Made by a program: the position numbers and the translations under genes
Source of the DNA: Candidatus Bathyarchaeota archaeon
GTDB lineage: Archaea > Thermoproteota > Bathyarchaeia > Bathyarchaeales > Bathyarchaeaceae
NCBI GenBank assembly: GCA_029883255.1
Contig: JAOUJL010000025.1
Coordinates: 1 to 12,878 of the forward strand
Reading direction: 5' to 3'
DNA length: 12,878 nucleotides
The notes under the pieces: generated by a model
Databases searched by the model: none
What the model was told of the DNA's origin: nothing
Seen by the model: the letters and a program-made list of their open reading frames with translations, nothing else
Shown here: one piece after another, positions 1-6,279 of the stretch
Position numbering within the stretch: position 1 is the stretch's first letter
Layout of the letters: every line of letters starts with the position of its first letter

Positions 1-323
1 ACTATACCATCGTTGGTTACGTCCGCATCTGGGTTCCACAGCAGGTCACTGGGTTGAGTTCCAAATGCTAGGCCTACTATTGTTAGGTCAAGGATGTCTA
101 CTATGCCGTCGTCGTTGATGTCTGCTGATGTAACTATATAGTAGTGTGTGTCTGTTGTGTTTGTGTTTTCAGCATTGTCTGTGTCTTCTGCTAACATGTT
201 CGGGTTCTGTCTGCTACATAAACGAAACATTCGACACAAAAAAAAGGGGTTTTGCGGGGGATATCTCCACGCCTCTCGTAATATACGTTTATCATAGGTT
301 AACTTGAGCTTATATTGGGTCAT
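1..323 (-). CDS. Dockerin-like EF-hand protein fragment, cut by the window edge
   Basis: An open minus-strand frame enters the window at base 3. Its downstream part reads ADINDDGIVDILDLTIVGLA, then a short linker, then NPDADVTNDGIV. These are two calcium-loop repeats (Asp-x-Asn-x-Asp-Gly, with Asp at loop position 12) of the dockerin/EF-hand type. In archaea such modules usually end secreted proteins and mediate protein-protein contacts. The region before them (ENTNTTDTHYY) looks like a Thr/Asn-rich extracellular linker. The 5' end is unclear: in-frame ATGs lie at 323, 230 and 197, none with a convincing ribosome site, and no signal peptide is visible. An eight-T run at 245-238 crosses the frame, so the part before about 200 may be non-coding. 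It could be a 5'-truncated gene remnant. The calcium-loop call is firm; the gene boundaries are not. Confidence 0.5.
   Translation of the reverse strand, partial: MTQYKLKLTYDKRILREAWRYPPQNPFFLCRMFRLCSRQNPNMLAEDTDNAENTNTTDTHYYIVTSADINDDGIVDILDLTIVGLAFGTQPSDLLWNPDADVTNDGI
238..245 (-). terminator. Oligo-T run, possible terminator of the HExxH membrane protein gene
   Basis: On the minus strand this is eight consecutive T residues, about 115 bases after the stop codon of the membrane protein gene ending at 362. Archaeal termination commonly uses T tracts without a required hairpin, and none is seen here. The tract lies inside the open frame of the dockerin fragment, which weakens either the long form of that gene or this call. 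Confidence 0.3.
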
Positions 324-361
324 TTCCGCGTTGGGTTACAAAGACGTTGACCCTGCCATAA

Positions 362-1237
362 TCAGTGTTGAAGAACCGATCTTGACAGTGCTTTTATTCT
401 TTTCCAAGCTTTTTCCCGGAGGGTTTTGAAGTAGAGGAAGGCTAATCCAAGATTTGTGAGAACAGTCGTTATGTAAAATACCGGATCAGGTATACCGATG
501 TTTCTTGCTCCCAGAAGAGGTTCAGGTGTGTTCCCGCCTAAAAAGATCCAATGTCTGAGTCCTATTTGAGGAAAAAGAACATAGAAAGGAAGGTCGAGGA
601 GGCCGAAGAGACCTAAAATCTTTAGTGCAACTTGTGTTTTGTACCCAAATTTCGTTTTGAGCAGAATTAAGGCTAACAACCATGAAACGATATTGGTCGT
701 CAATGAGCCGCCTAGGCTCATGAGGCCAGATGCGAATTCTGTTGTTAGTCCCTCAACTCTTGCAAATCCCAAAACAAATGTTGAGGTTAATGAAAATTGA
801 GGATAGATCTCGAAATAGGCTATCTTCATATAGGTGAGCCTTCCTCCCACGGCAATCCCCCAGAGGGCATGACCAAATTCATGAACAAAGTCCATAACAA
901 GGCCGAGTGGAATGAACAAAACTAGGGGAAAGAAGAACTCCTTGTACTTGAAGCCTTCTCTCAACTTAGGAAGCACGCTCTTCTCTAAGATGATTAGGAG
1001 CAAAAAGGAAATGGTGATCCAGAATGCAGCGTCTATAGCTAAGATGTTGAATCTAAACTCAGTCGGCTGGAGGGTTTTAGTCATCCGCCATACCAGAGGG
1101 TAACCGTAGTAGGTCAACCCGATTATGCTGGCTTCCGGTTGATTTTCAATCAGTCCCGTAGCCAACGACAAAAGAACTCCGAAGACTATCGTCCAAAAGA
1201 AAGACTTTAATCTTAGAGTTTGTGACGTCAACTCCAT
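362..1237 (-). CDS. Multi-pass membrane protein with HExxH motif, M50-like site-2 protease family candidate
   Basis: A hydrophobic protein of 291 or 292 residues with several predicted membrane segments (roughly residues 12-30, 70-88, 100-125, 172-194, 205-225 and 255-272). The sequence HEFGHALWGIAVGG at residues 120-133 is the zinc-binding HExxH motif followed by the small-residue helix typical of M50-type intramembrane metalloproteases. The third zinc ligand in that family is an Asp in an NPDG-like motif. No clean copy is present; Asp216 in GLLDLP, inside a later membrane segment, is the best candidate. The first codon could be GTG at 1240 or ATG at 1237, which adjoin; I took ATG. It stands alone, divergent from the Zn-ribbon gene. 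Protease function is inferred from one motif plus topology, and the substrate is unknown. Confidence 0.7.
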   Translation of the reverse strand: MELTSQTLRLKSFFWTIVFGVLLSLATGLIENQPEASIIGLTYYGYPLVWRMTKTLQPTEFRFNILAIDAAFWITISFLLLIILEKSVLPKLREGFKYKEFFFPLVLFIPLGLVMDFVHEFGHALWGIAVGGRLTYMKIAYFEIYPQFSLTSTFVLGFARVEGLTTEFASGLMSLGGSLTTNIVSWLLALILLKTKFGYKTQVALKILGLFGLLDLPFYVLFPQIGLRHWIFLGGNTPEPLLGARNIGIPDPVFYITTVLTNLGLAFLYFKTLREKAWKRIKALSRSVLQH

Positions 1238-1482
1238 CACTTTACAATTCCGAGTACAGCGCCTACATTAATAATACTATTTTTTAGAACAGCATGTCCT
1301 AAAACCGGAACAAATTCTATGCAGACAATTTCAGCTTTTAACGAAGGCAGGAAGGTTTAGAACAGAACTTATTTGGGAACAAATTGCAGAAAACATCTTC
1401 CACCTACTGACTTAACGTTCATAAAAGTTATTATACTCCTTGAATCAAAAACGAAGACTAGCGAGCGCAGGAAGAAAGAAAA
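1238..1482. promoter_or_regulatory. Divergent intergenic region with candidate TATA box for the Zn-ribbon gene
   Basis: This non-coding stretch separates two divergent genes. On the plus strand an A/T-rich TATA-like stretch lies at 1421-1435 (ATAAAAGTTATTATA), placing a transcript start near 1450 and a leader of about 30 bases before ATG 1483, with a purine-rich GGAAGAAAG just upstream of the start. A 10-base direct repeat GGAACAAATT occurs at 1307-1316 and 1376-1385; a repeat of that size is not significant in a window this long. Confidence 0.35.
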
Positions 1483-1722
1483 ATGAAACACCACCAAGTC
1501 TTCAAATTAGACCTCACAAAAATCGAAGGAGGCGGAGATTTCGCCTGCCCTAGCTGTGGAACCATGATTTCTCCAGAAGACGAAACGGAAAACGTTTACG
1601 TCATCTTAGAAACAAAAATGAAAAAAGATTCTTTGGAAGAACTGATAATACAATGCAACAGATGTGGAAGTAGAATCCATCTGTTTGGATTCCTTACTCC
1701 TTCTCCATCCAGCTTAAAATGA
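1483..1722 (+). CDS. Small zinc-ribbon protein
   Basis: A 79-residue protein with two CxxC knuckles: CPSC at residues 22-25 (followed by GTMISPEDE) and CNRC at 58-61 (followed by GSRIHLFGF). Together they form a four-cysteine zinc ribbon with a spacer of about 32 residues. No other domain is visible and no membrane segment is present. Zinc ribbons of this size in archaea act in nucleic-acid or protein binding, but nothing here says which. The start ATG follows a purine-rich GGAAGAAAG. The gene is monocistronic; the next plus-strand gene begins more than 400 bases on. I do not recognise a named family. Confidence 0.75.
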   Translation: MKHHQVFKLDLTKIEGGGDFACPSCGTMISPEDETENVYVILETKMKKDSLEELIIQCNRCGSRIHLFGFLTPSPSSLK

Positions 1723-2070
1723 AAATGATAAAATAGATCACAAGCCTTGAAACGGATGCCGCTCATACATACATTTTTCAATGCTGCGATTTCATCAATC
1801 TTTTTGTTTGATCGAAACTCAACGATTTTCGGAACCTCTAGCGAGTAACCACGCATATGCTCATCGGCTTCACTAATAAACATTGATTTTCACAATATCA
1901 TTTTTTCCACAATCGTTGTTAACTGGTAATGTTCGAAATGCTTGCTAAAACTTCTCGCTTTCGAACCTCAGCATCTAAATCTTTGCGTCGATGCATGTTG
2001 GAAGCGCTTTCATCATCAGGTAAATGCGCTTTTACACGTAAGATGAATTTTAACCTTGAGACGAAAAACC
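1723..2070. other. Non-coding or decayed stretch before the tungstate operon
   Basis: No convincing intact gene is present. The minus strand holds two protein-like open segments. One (1883 down to about 1723) starts MFISEADEHMRGYSLEVP but runs on across the Zn-ribbon gene. The other (2089 down to 1919) has charged, helical-looking composition, reads KAHLPDDESASNMHRRKDLD, and has no early start codon. They are in different frames and neither has a ribosome site. They could be remnants of one decayed gene, or chance. Confidence 0.35.
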
Positions 2071-2072
2071 TG

Positions 2073-2124
2073 CCGTTATGCTTATAAAGTTACAACGGGT
2101 GATATGTACAACCATGCATAACGG
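2073..2124 (+). promoter_or_regulatory. Promoter of the tungstate operon with inverted half-sites around the TATA box
   Basis: An archaeal TATA box CTTATAAAG lies at 2081-2089, predicting a transcript start near 2110. It is flanked by CCGTTATGC at 2073-2081 and its exact reverse complement GCATAACGG at 2116-2124. A third half-site, CAACG, at 2093-2097 forms with CGTTAT (2074-2079) an imperfect 24-base dyad directly over the TATA box. The half-site CGTTAT/ATAACG resembles, as I recall them, bacterial ModE-type molybdate/tungstate operator half-sites. A repressor bound here would block TBP. The TATA call is fairly firm; the operator role is inferred. Confidence 0.5.
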
Positions 2125-2135
2125 TGGGATCGATA

Positions 2136-3113
2136 ATGGAAAGAAAAATCTGGATTTGGACACCCGCACTTGTCTTAGTCGTAATTACCTCGGTGGCCGG
2201 AACTGCCTATTACATATCGACATCGACAAGAGAAAAACTTGTGATTTCGACTACAACTAGCCTCTATGACACACTTCTGCTCGACAGCATCGAAGACCAA
2301 TTTGAAGCAGAATATCCAATCGACCTCTACTTCATATCTGTTGGAACAGGTTTAGCGATACAGCATGCACAAAGAGGAGACGCCGACATGATACTAGTGC
2401 ATGATCCATCAAAAGAGCGTGCTTTCCTAGAGGACGGACATGGCATTTGCAGAAAAATCATTGCGTACAACTTCTTTGCAATCGTGGGTCCAGAAGCGGA
2501 TCCTGCAGAGATCAATGGGTTGTTACCCCCTCAAGCCTTGCCAGAAATCGTAGAAGCTGGCAGGCTCGGGCAGGCCAAGTGGGTGTCCCGAGGCGACGAT
2601 TCGGGCACTCACACGAAAGAAAAAAGCTTATGGAATGATGCGGGTCTAAATTGGACGGAATTGAGTGAAGAGGAGTGGTATATAGAAGCTGGCGCTGGCA
2701 TGGGAACAACACTACGGATCACGGAAGAATTTTCTGCATATACCCTTGCGGATATGGGCACCTATCTAAAGTACTGTAAAGACAACATCATCACTCTGAA
2801 GGAATTGGTGACTCAGGGAGAAGAGCTACTGAATGTGTACAGCGGAATAGCAGTCAACAAGAGTATGCACGCGGAGGTTAACTTAGATGGAGCCATAAGC
2901 TTCATAGAGTTCTTGGTATCCGAAAGAGGACAACAGATAATCGAGGATTATGGAAAAAATACTTATGGGCAAAGCTTGTTTTACCCTGCTGTGGAGCTTC
3001 TTGAGGAAAACACTGAACTGGCTACTGTGCAGTGGATAAAGAATTATGCATTTTTCAATGGTTATGAATGCCCACCGAAGTATCAAAACGGTCATCCTGA
3101 ATTATATTCCTAA
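2136..3113 (+). CDS. tupA: Tungstate ABC transporter substrate-binding protein, TupA type
   Basis: A 325-residue extracytoplasmic binding protein that would capture tungstate (possibly molybdate) outside the membrane. An N-terminal hydrophobic segment (residues 6-26, no lipobox cysteine) is a signal or membrane anchor. Family marks follow in order: the TTTS oxyanion-binding motif at 39-42 (VISTTTSLYDTLLL), FISVGTG near 66-72, the GDADMILVH stretch, RGDDSGTH at 152-159, GAGMGTTL, and AYTLADMGTYL near 201-211. This is the TupA pattern rather than that of WtpA or ModA. ATG 2136 is chosen over an in-frame GTG at 2124 because a GGTGGGAT ribosome site sits just upstream of the ATG. It is first in an operon, 20 bases before the permease gene. 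Confidence is high for the family, lower for W versus Mo. Confidence 0.9.
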   Translation: MERKIWIWTPALVLVVITSVAGTAYYISTSTREKLVISTTTSLYDTLLLDSIEDQFEAEYPIDLYFISVGTGLAIQHAQRGDADMILVHDPSKERAFLEDGHGICRKIIAYNFFAIVGPEADPAEINGLLPPQALPEIVEAGRLGQAKWVSRGDDSGTHTKEKSLWNDAGLNWTELSEEEWYIEAGAGMGTTLRITEEFSAYTLADMGTYLKYCKDNIITLKELVTQGEELLNVYSGIAVNKSMHAEVNLDGAISFIEFLVSERGQQIIEDYGKNTYGQSLFYPAVELLEENTELATVQWIKNYAFFNGYECPPKYQNGHPELYS

Positions 3114-3133
3114 AGCGTCAAGGCGTAGAATCA

Positions 3134-3820
3134 ATGTGGGAAATACTAGAAGGCATTGGAAGGGTTATAGAACTCTTTGGAAATCCTGTAGTACTAGAGA
3201 CCACTTTCAGATCAATTTATGTATCGGGTACTGCAACTTTGCTTTCCGCTCTTTGGGGAATCCCGGTGGGTGTGCTCATCGGATTCAGGGATTTCACTGG
3301 AAAACACTTTGTGAAAGGAATTTTTAACGCGCTGTTGGGAATACCCACTGTGGCATTAGGTTTGGTTCTCTACCTTGTTTTCTCTCATTCTGGTTATCTA
3401 GGTTTTATGGGTCTTCTCTACACTCCAATGGCAGTTATGTTCGGTCAGGCAATTTTAATAACTCCTATAATGATCAGCCTTGTCGTCCATACTGTGGAAT
3501 CGGTGGATCCAGATGTTAGAGATTTGGCAAGAACCTTAGGAGCTTCGGAAACAGAAGCTTCTATTGCTGTCTTAAGAGAATCAACAGCCGGAGTTACTTT
3601 GGCTTTTGTCTCATGCTTCAATCGAGCCATAGCTGAACTTGGTGTTGCTATCGCTGTAGGTGGAAATATACGAGGGTTAACGCGAGTACTAACAACCACA
3701 ATAGCCCTAGAAGTCATGAGGGGAGAAATAGAGTACAGCATAGCTATGGCAGTCATATTGCTGCTGATAGTTTTCGCAGTAACTCTGACTATTAATCTGA
3801 TTCAGAGGCGAGGACCATGA
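3134..3820 (+). CDS. tupB: Tungstate ABC transporter permease, TupB type
   Basis: A 228-residue inner-membrane permease with about five to six hydrophobic segments (near residues 30-50, 62-84, 93-118, 152-176, 184-196 and 203-222). The cytoplasmic EAA-like loop that docks on the ATPase is at about 131-170: ARTLGASETEASIAVLRES, ending in FNRAIAELG. Length and loop match the tungstate/molybdate-type permeases. It would form the channel as a homodimer with the ATPase on the cytoplasmic side and the binding protein outside. Its stop codon overlaps the start of the ATPase gene (ATGA at 3817-3820), so the two are translationally coupled. Confidence 0.9.
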   Translation: MWEILEGIGRVIELFGNPVVLETTFRSIYVSGTATLLSALWGIPVGVLIGFRDFTGKHFVKGIFNALLGIPTVALGLVLYLVFSHSGYLGFMGLLYTPMAVMFGQAILITPIMISLVVHTVESVDPDVRDLARTLGASETEASIAVLRESTAGVTLAFVSCFNRAIAELGVAIAVGGNIRGLTRVLTTTIALEVMRGEIEYSIAMAVILLLIVFAVTLTINLIQRRGP

Positions 3821-4878
3821 ATTGCTTTGTGAAGCTTCAAGGTCTGACTAAACGCTATGAAAACGCAACAGCCCTTGATAATATTAACCTAGAAGTTAAG
3901 CGAAGCGAGATATTAACTGTCATAGGCCCAAACGGATCTGGAAAAACCACTTTACTGAGGATGATGGCCTTCTTAGACAAACCAACAGAAGGAGAAATCT
4001 ACTTCGACGATGCCAGGATCAACGGCAATAACCGAAATCATATGAGAACTAAATGCACTATGGTTTTTCAGAAAACTGCCCTTTTTGACACCACTGTCTA
4101 CAACAACATTGCCTATGGACTCAGATTAAGAAAACGTTCCAAGAGAGAAATTAAAGAAAGAATCCGAGAAATTTTAGAGCTTGTGAGATTAGAAGGCTAT
4201 GAAAAGCGACAAACAAAGAAATTATCTGGAGGAGAGCAGCAAAGAGTTTCACTTGCGAGGGCTTTGACCCTGGATACTGAGCTCCTACTCTTGGATGAAC
4301 CGACAGCAAATCTAGATCCTAAAAATGTGTCAATTATTGAAGAAGCCATCGCAAGGGTCAATCGCGAATACAATACTACCATAGTAACGACAACTCACAA
4401 CATGTTTCAAGCGGAAAATATCACAGAAAGAGTTGCTCTGCTTCTCAGAGGCAAAATAGCGGAAATTGGAACAACATCAGAGATATTTGGAAAAGCATCA
4501 AAGGATTTGGCAGGTTTTGCTAGGCTTGAAAATGTCTTTTCAGGTATCTCAAAAATAGGTGAGGACGGTACTTCACTAATAGAGGTCGGCGATGCAGTGC
4601 AGATAGAGGCTGCCTTGAAAAAATCTGGAAAGGTAACAGTTTTGGTGAGACCGGAGGACATAATTGTGTCTAGAAAAGCTGTTAGTTCGAGTGCAAGAAA
4701 CGTTTTTGAGGGAAAAATAATCGGTATTTCAGACTTGGGTTCAACCGTGAAATTGAATGTTGATGTGGGAAAGTCATTCGTAGCTCAGATTACCAAGCGA
4801 TCTTTCAGTGAAATGCGACTTAACCTTAACTCTAAAGTATTTCTCACCTTCAAAGCATCATCTGTCTATATAGTTTGA
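3817..4878 (+). CDS. tupC: Tungstate/molybdate ABC transporter ATPase with C-terminal TOBE-like domain
   Basis: A 353-residue ATPase that powers the importer. Walker A is GPNGSGKT at 37-44, the Q-loop is at Gln85 (MVFQKTALF), the signature LSGGEQQR at 136-143, Walker B LLLLDE at 156-161, the D-loop ANLD, and the switch His194. After about residue 235 comes an extension ending in VLVRPEDIIV and a beta-rich TOBE-like domain (295-353). TOBE domains bind oxyanions and can feed back on transport. Short TupC proteins end after the ATPase domain, so this one is longer, as in WtpC or ModC; the gene could equally be named wtpC. The start overlaps the permease stop and has a GAGGCGAGG ribosome site upstream. 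Molybdate import cannot be excluded. Confidence 0.88.
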   Translation: MNCFVKLQGLTKRYENATALDNINLEVKRSEILTVIGPNGSGKTTLLRMMAFLDKPTEGEIYFDDARINGNNRNHMRTKCTMVFQKTALFDTTVYNNIAYGLRLRKRSKREIKERIREILELVRLEGYEKRQTKKLSGGEQQRVSLARALTLDTELLLLDEPTANLDPKNVSIIEEAIARVNREYNTTIVTTTHNMFQAENITERVALLLRGKIAEIGTTSEIFGKASKDLAGFARLENVFSGISKIGEDGTSLIEVGDAVQIEAALKKSGKVTVLVRPEDIIVSRKAVSSSARNVFEGKIIGISDLGSTVKLNVDVGKSFVAQITKRSFSEMRLNLNSKVFLTFKASSVYIV

Positions 4879-4902
4879 TCATCTCTCAGGAACGATCTTT
4901 GT

Positions 4903-5127
4903 TCATTTGCTTTCAGGTTTCCGTTTTTGAAGTTCGTGGAGAATAACAAGTGCTTCACCTAATGGTATGCTGAGTTTTGTCGCTAGATTTTGGGACGTTA
5001 TGTCTGGTTGTTCATGGAGAACTACGTCTCTTGTGTAAGCCTTGTGATGAGAATACATTATCATGGCGTGAACCGTTTCTACGAGAACTGGCCAAAGTGG
5101 ATTGCCTATGTGATTTTCTAAGCTCAT
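4903..5127 (-). CDS. Small winged-helix-like protein, unknown function
   Basis: A 74-residue soluble protein. Residues 37-70 (LHEQPDITSQNLATKLSIPL and the following GEALVILHELQKRK) have the layout of a winged helix-turn-helix: a positioning helix, a turn at SIPL, and a recognition helix. The N-terminal part (PLWPVLVETVHAMIMYSHHK) is a His-rich helix. It converges on the ABC operon (24 bases between stops) and diverges from the HAD gene across 64 bases. A TATA-like GAAATATAAT at 5150-5141 sits about 20 bases before the ATG, suggesting a leaderless transcript. A regulatory role is an inference from the fold; no named family is recognised. Confidence 0.7.
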   Translation of the reverse strand: MSLENHIGNPLWPVLVETVHAMIMYSHHKAYTRDVVLHEQPDITSQNLATKLSIPLGEALVILHELQKRKPESK

Positions 5128-5191
5128 TTTGAAACCACAAATTATATTTCTCGGCTCTTAGGCAATAAAGCCTCTCTTAAACTCGTGACGG
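5128..5191. promoter_or_regulatory. Compact divergent promoter region, probably leaderless on both sides
   Basis: The 64-base gap holds a minus-strand TATA-like box at 5150-5141 (14-23 bases from ATG 5127) and a plus-strand candidate CAATAAAG at 5163-5170 (22-29 bases from ATG 5192). Both spacings put the transcript start at or near the start codon, and neither gene has a clear ribosome site. Around the plus-strand box, AGGC (5160-5163) and GCCT (5170-5173) are complementary and flank AATAAA. Confidence 0.4.
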
Positions 5192-5884
5192 ATGGAAGTT
5201 CAATTGGCGATCAAAGCAGTGATATTCGATCTTGACGGAACCATTGTAGATTTCAACCTCAATTACAAAGCCGTAAGAGCAGAGGTCATACAGTTTCTGG
5301 CCAAACAAGGCTTCCCTCGATCAATTTTTTCCATGAATGAAAGCGTGTTTGAAATGCTGAAGAAAATGGAAATCTACATGAAAAACAACGGCAAGGGAGA
5401 ACAAGAGATAGTAAAGATTAAAAAAGCCGTGTTTTCGTTGGTTAGTAGTCACGAGTTAGAGGCTGCTCGGTTGACCCGTCTGATACCGGGCGTCTTGGAA
5501 ACGCTCAAAGCTTTAAGGAAAAAAGGATTAAAGACGGCGCTTTTCACTCTTAACGGCGAAAAATCAGTAAGCTATATTCTCAAGTGTTTTCGCCTTGAAT
5601 CTTTCTTTGATGTAGTAATTACTCGTGAATTTGGCTCGGCGGTTAAGCCAGATTCAGCGCATTTGGAAGCTGCATTGGGTAAACTGAATGTTAAGCCTGA
5701 AGAGGGGATAGTTGTAGGCGATAGCGTGTGGGACATGATGTGTGCTCATGAACTGAATGTCATTGCGATAGGTGTAGTCACCGGCATTTCCTCTCTCCAA
5801 GAATTAACTCGTGCGGGAGCTACTTACATAGCTTCATCATTCACTGAGCTACCAACTTTGATACAACAACTCAATGAGTCATGA
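5192..5884 (+). CDS. HAD-superfamily phosphatase, phosphoglycolate phosphatase-like
   Basis: A 230-residue soluble hydrolase of the haloacid dehalogenase superfamily. Motif I is FDLDGTIVD with nucleophile Asp13 and acid/base Asp15. A helical cap of type C1 spans about residues 20-95. Motif II is FTLNG (Thr119), motif III VKPD (Lys152), and motif IV GDSVWDMM (Asp177 and Asp181) for magnesium. All catalytic residues are present, so it should be an active phosphatase acting on a small phosphorylated metabolite, such as phosphoglycolate or a sugar phosphate. The substrate cannot be read from sequence. The gene ends at a palindromic TCATGA that is also the stop of the convergent DUF35 gene. Confidence 0.88.
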   Translation: MEVQLAIKAVIFDLDGTIVDFNLNYKAVRAEVIQFLAKQGFPRSIFSMNESVFEMLKKMEIYMKNNGKGEQEIVKIKKAVFSLVSSHELEAARLTRLIPGVLETLKALRKKGLKTALFTLNGEKSVSYILKCFRLESFFDVVITREFGSAVKPDSAHLEAALGKLNVKPEEGIVVGDSVWDMMCAHELNVIAIGVVTGISSLQELTRAGATYIASSFTELPTLIQQLNES

Positions 5885-6277
5885 CGGTTTAAAGAAATAT
5901 CGAGGCCATGTAGGCCATTGAGAAGGTATGGTCGTGTCAAAATCTACTCTTAGATCCATGCCTACACTGATTTTTTCCGGTGCGACGCCTTGAATCATGC
6001 CAGGCAGTTTTGGGCCATCTTCTAATTTCACAATACCGACAGTGTAAGGAATCAACGATTCAAACTGCTTGGGCGAAACGTGAATCACCGTGTAAGTCAA
6101 CAGTTTTCCTTTGTTTTTGAGTTCAACCCACTCCAAATCCGATGAAAAACATTTCGTGCACATGGGCCTAGGCGGAAGAAACATTATTCCACATTTCTTG
6201 CACTTGGCAGCCATCAGCTTTCTTTCGCTCACAAACTTGTAGAACTGTTCTATTGTGAACGGAAAAGTCTCAGTCAT
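5879..6277 (-). CDS. DUF35 Zn-ribbon/OB-fold protein, partner of thiolase A
   Basis: A 132-residue protein. An N-terminal helix is followed by a rubredoxin-like zinc ribbon with Cys26/Cys29 (CKKC) and Cys40/Cys43 (CTKC) around LPPRPM, then an OB-fold (about 49-122) containing GKLLTYTVIHVSP and a VGIVKLEDG strand. This is the standard DUF35 (OB_aCoA_assoc) form. In characterised archaeal complexes the DUF35 protein bridges thiolase and HMG-CoA synthase and shapes the CoA-binding channel. The gene starts two bases after the thiolase stop, with its GGAGAGGA ribosome site inside the thiolase end, so the pair is co-translated and probably forms a complex. Confidence 0.9.
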   Translation of the reverse strand: MTETFPFTIEQFYKFVSERKLMAAKCKKCGIMFLPPRPMCTKCFSSDLEWVELKNKGKLLTYTVIHVSPKQFESLIPYTVGIVKLEDGPKLPGMIQGVAPEKISVGMDLRVDFDTTIPSQWPTWPRYFFKPS

Positions 6278-6279
6278 TA

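Noticed and set aside
1960..2020. Minus-strand GGTTCGAAA resembling a tRNA T-arm, and TGATGA...CTGA resembling C and D boxes of a guide RNA.
   Set aside because: No acceptor, D or anticodon arms can be built around it, and no D'/C' boxes or convincing terminal stem accompany the C/D-like boxes; both lie in the protein-like minus frame.
2124..2135. An upstream GTG start for tupA adding four residues.
   Set aside because: The GGTGGGAT ribosome site includes this GTG and is well spaced for ATG 2136; nothing precedes the GTG.
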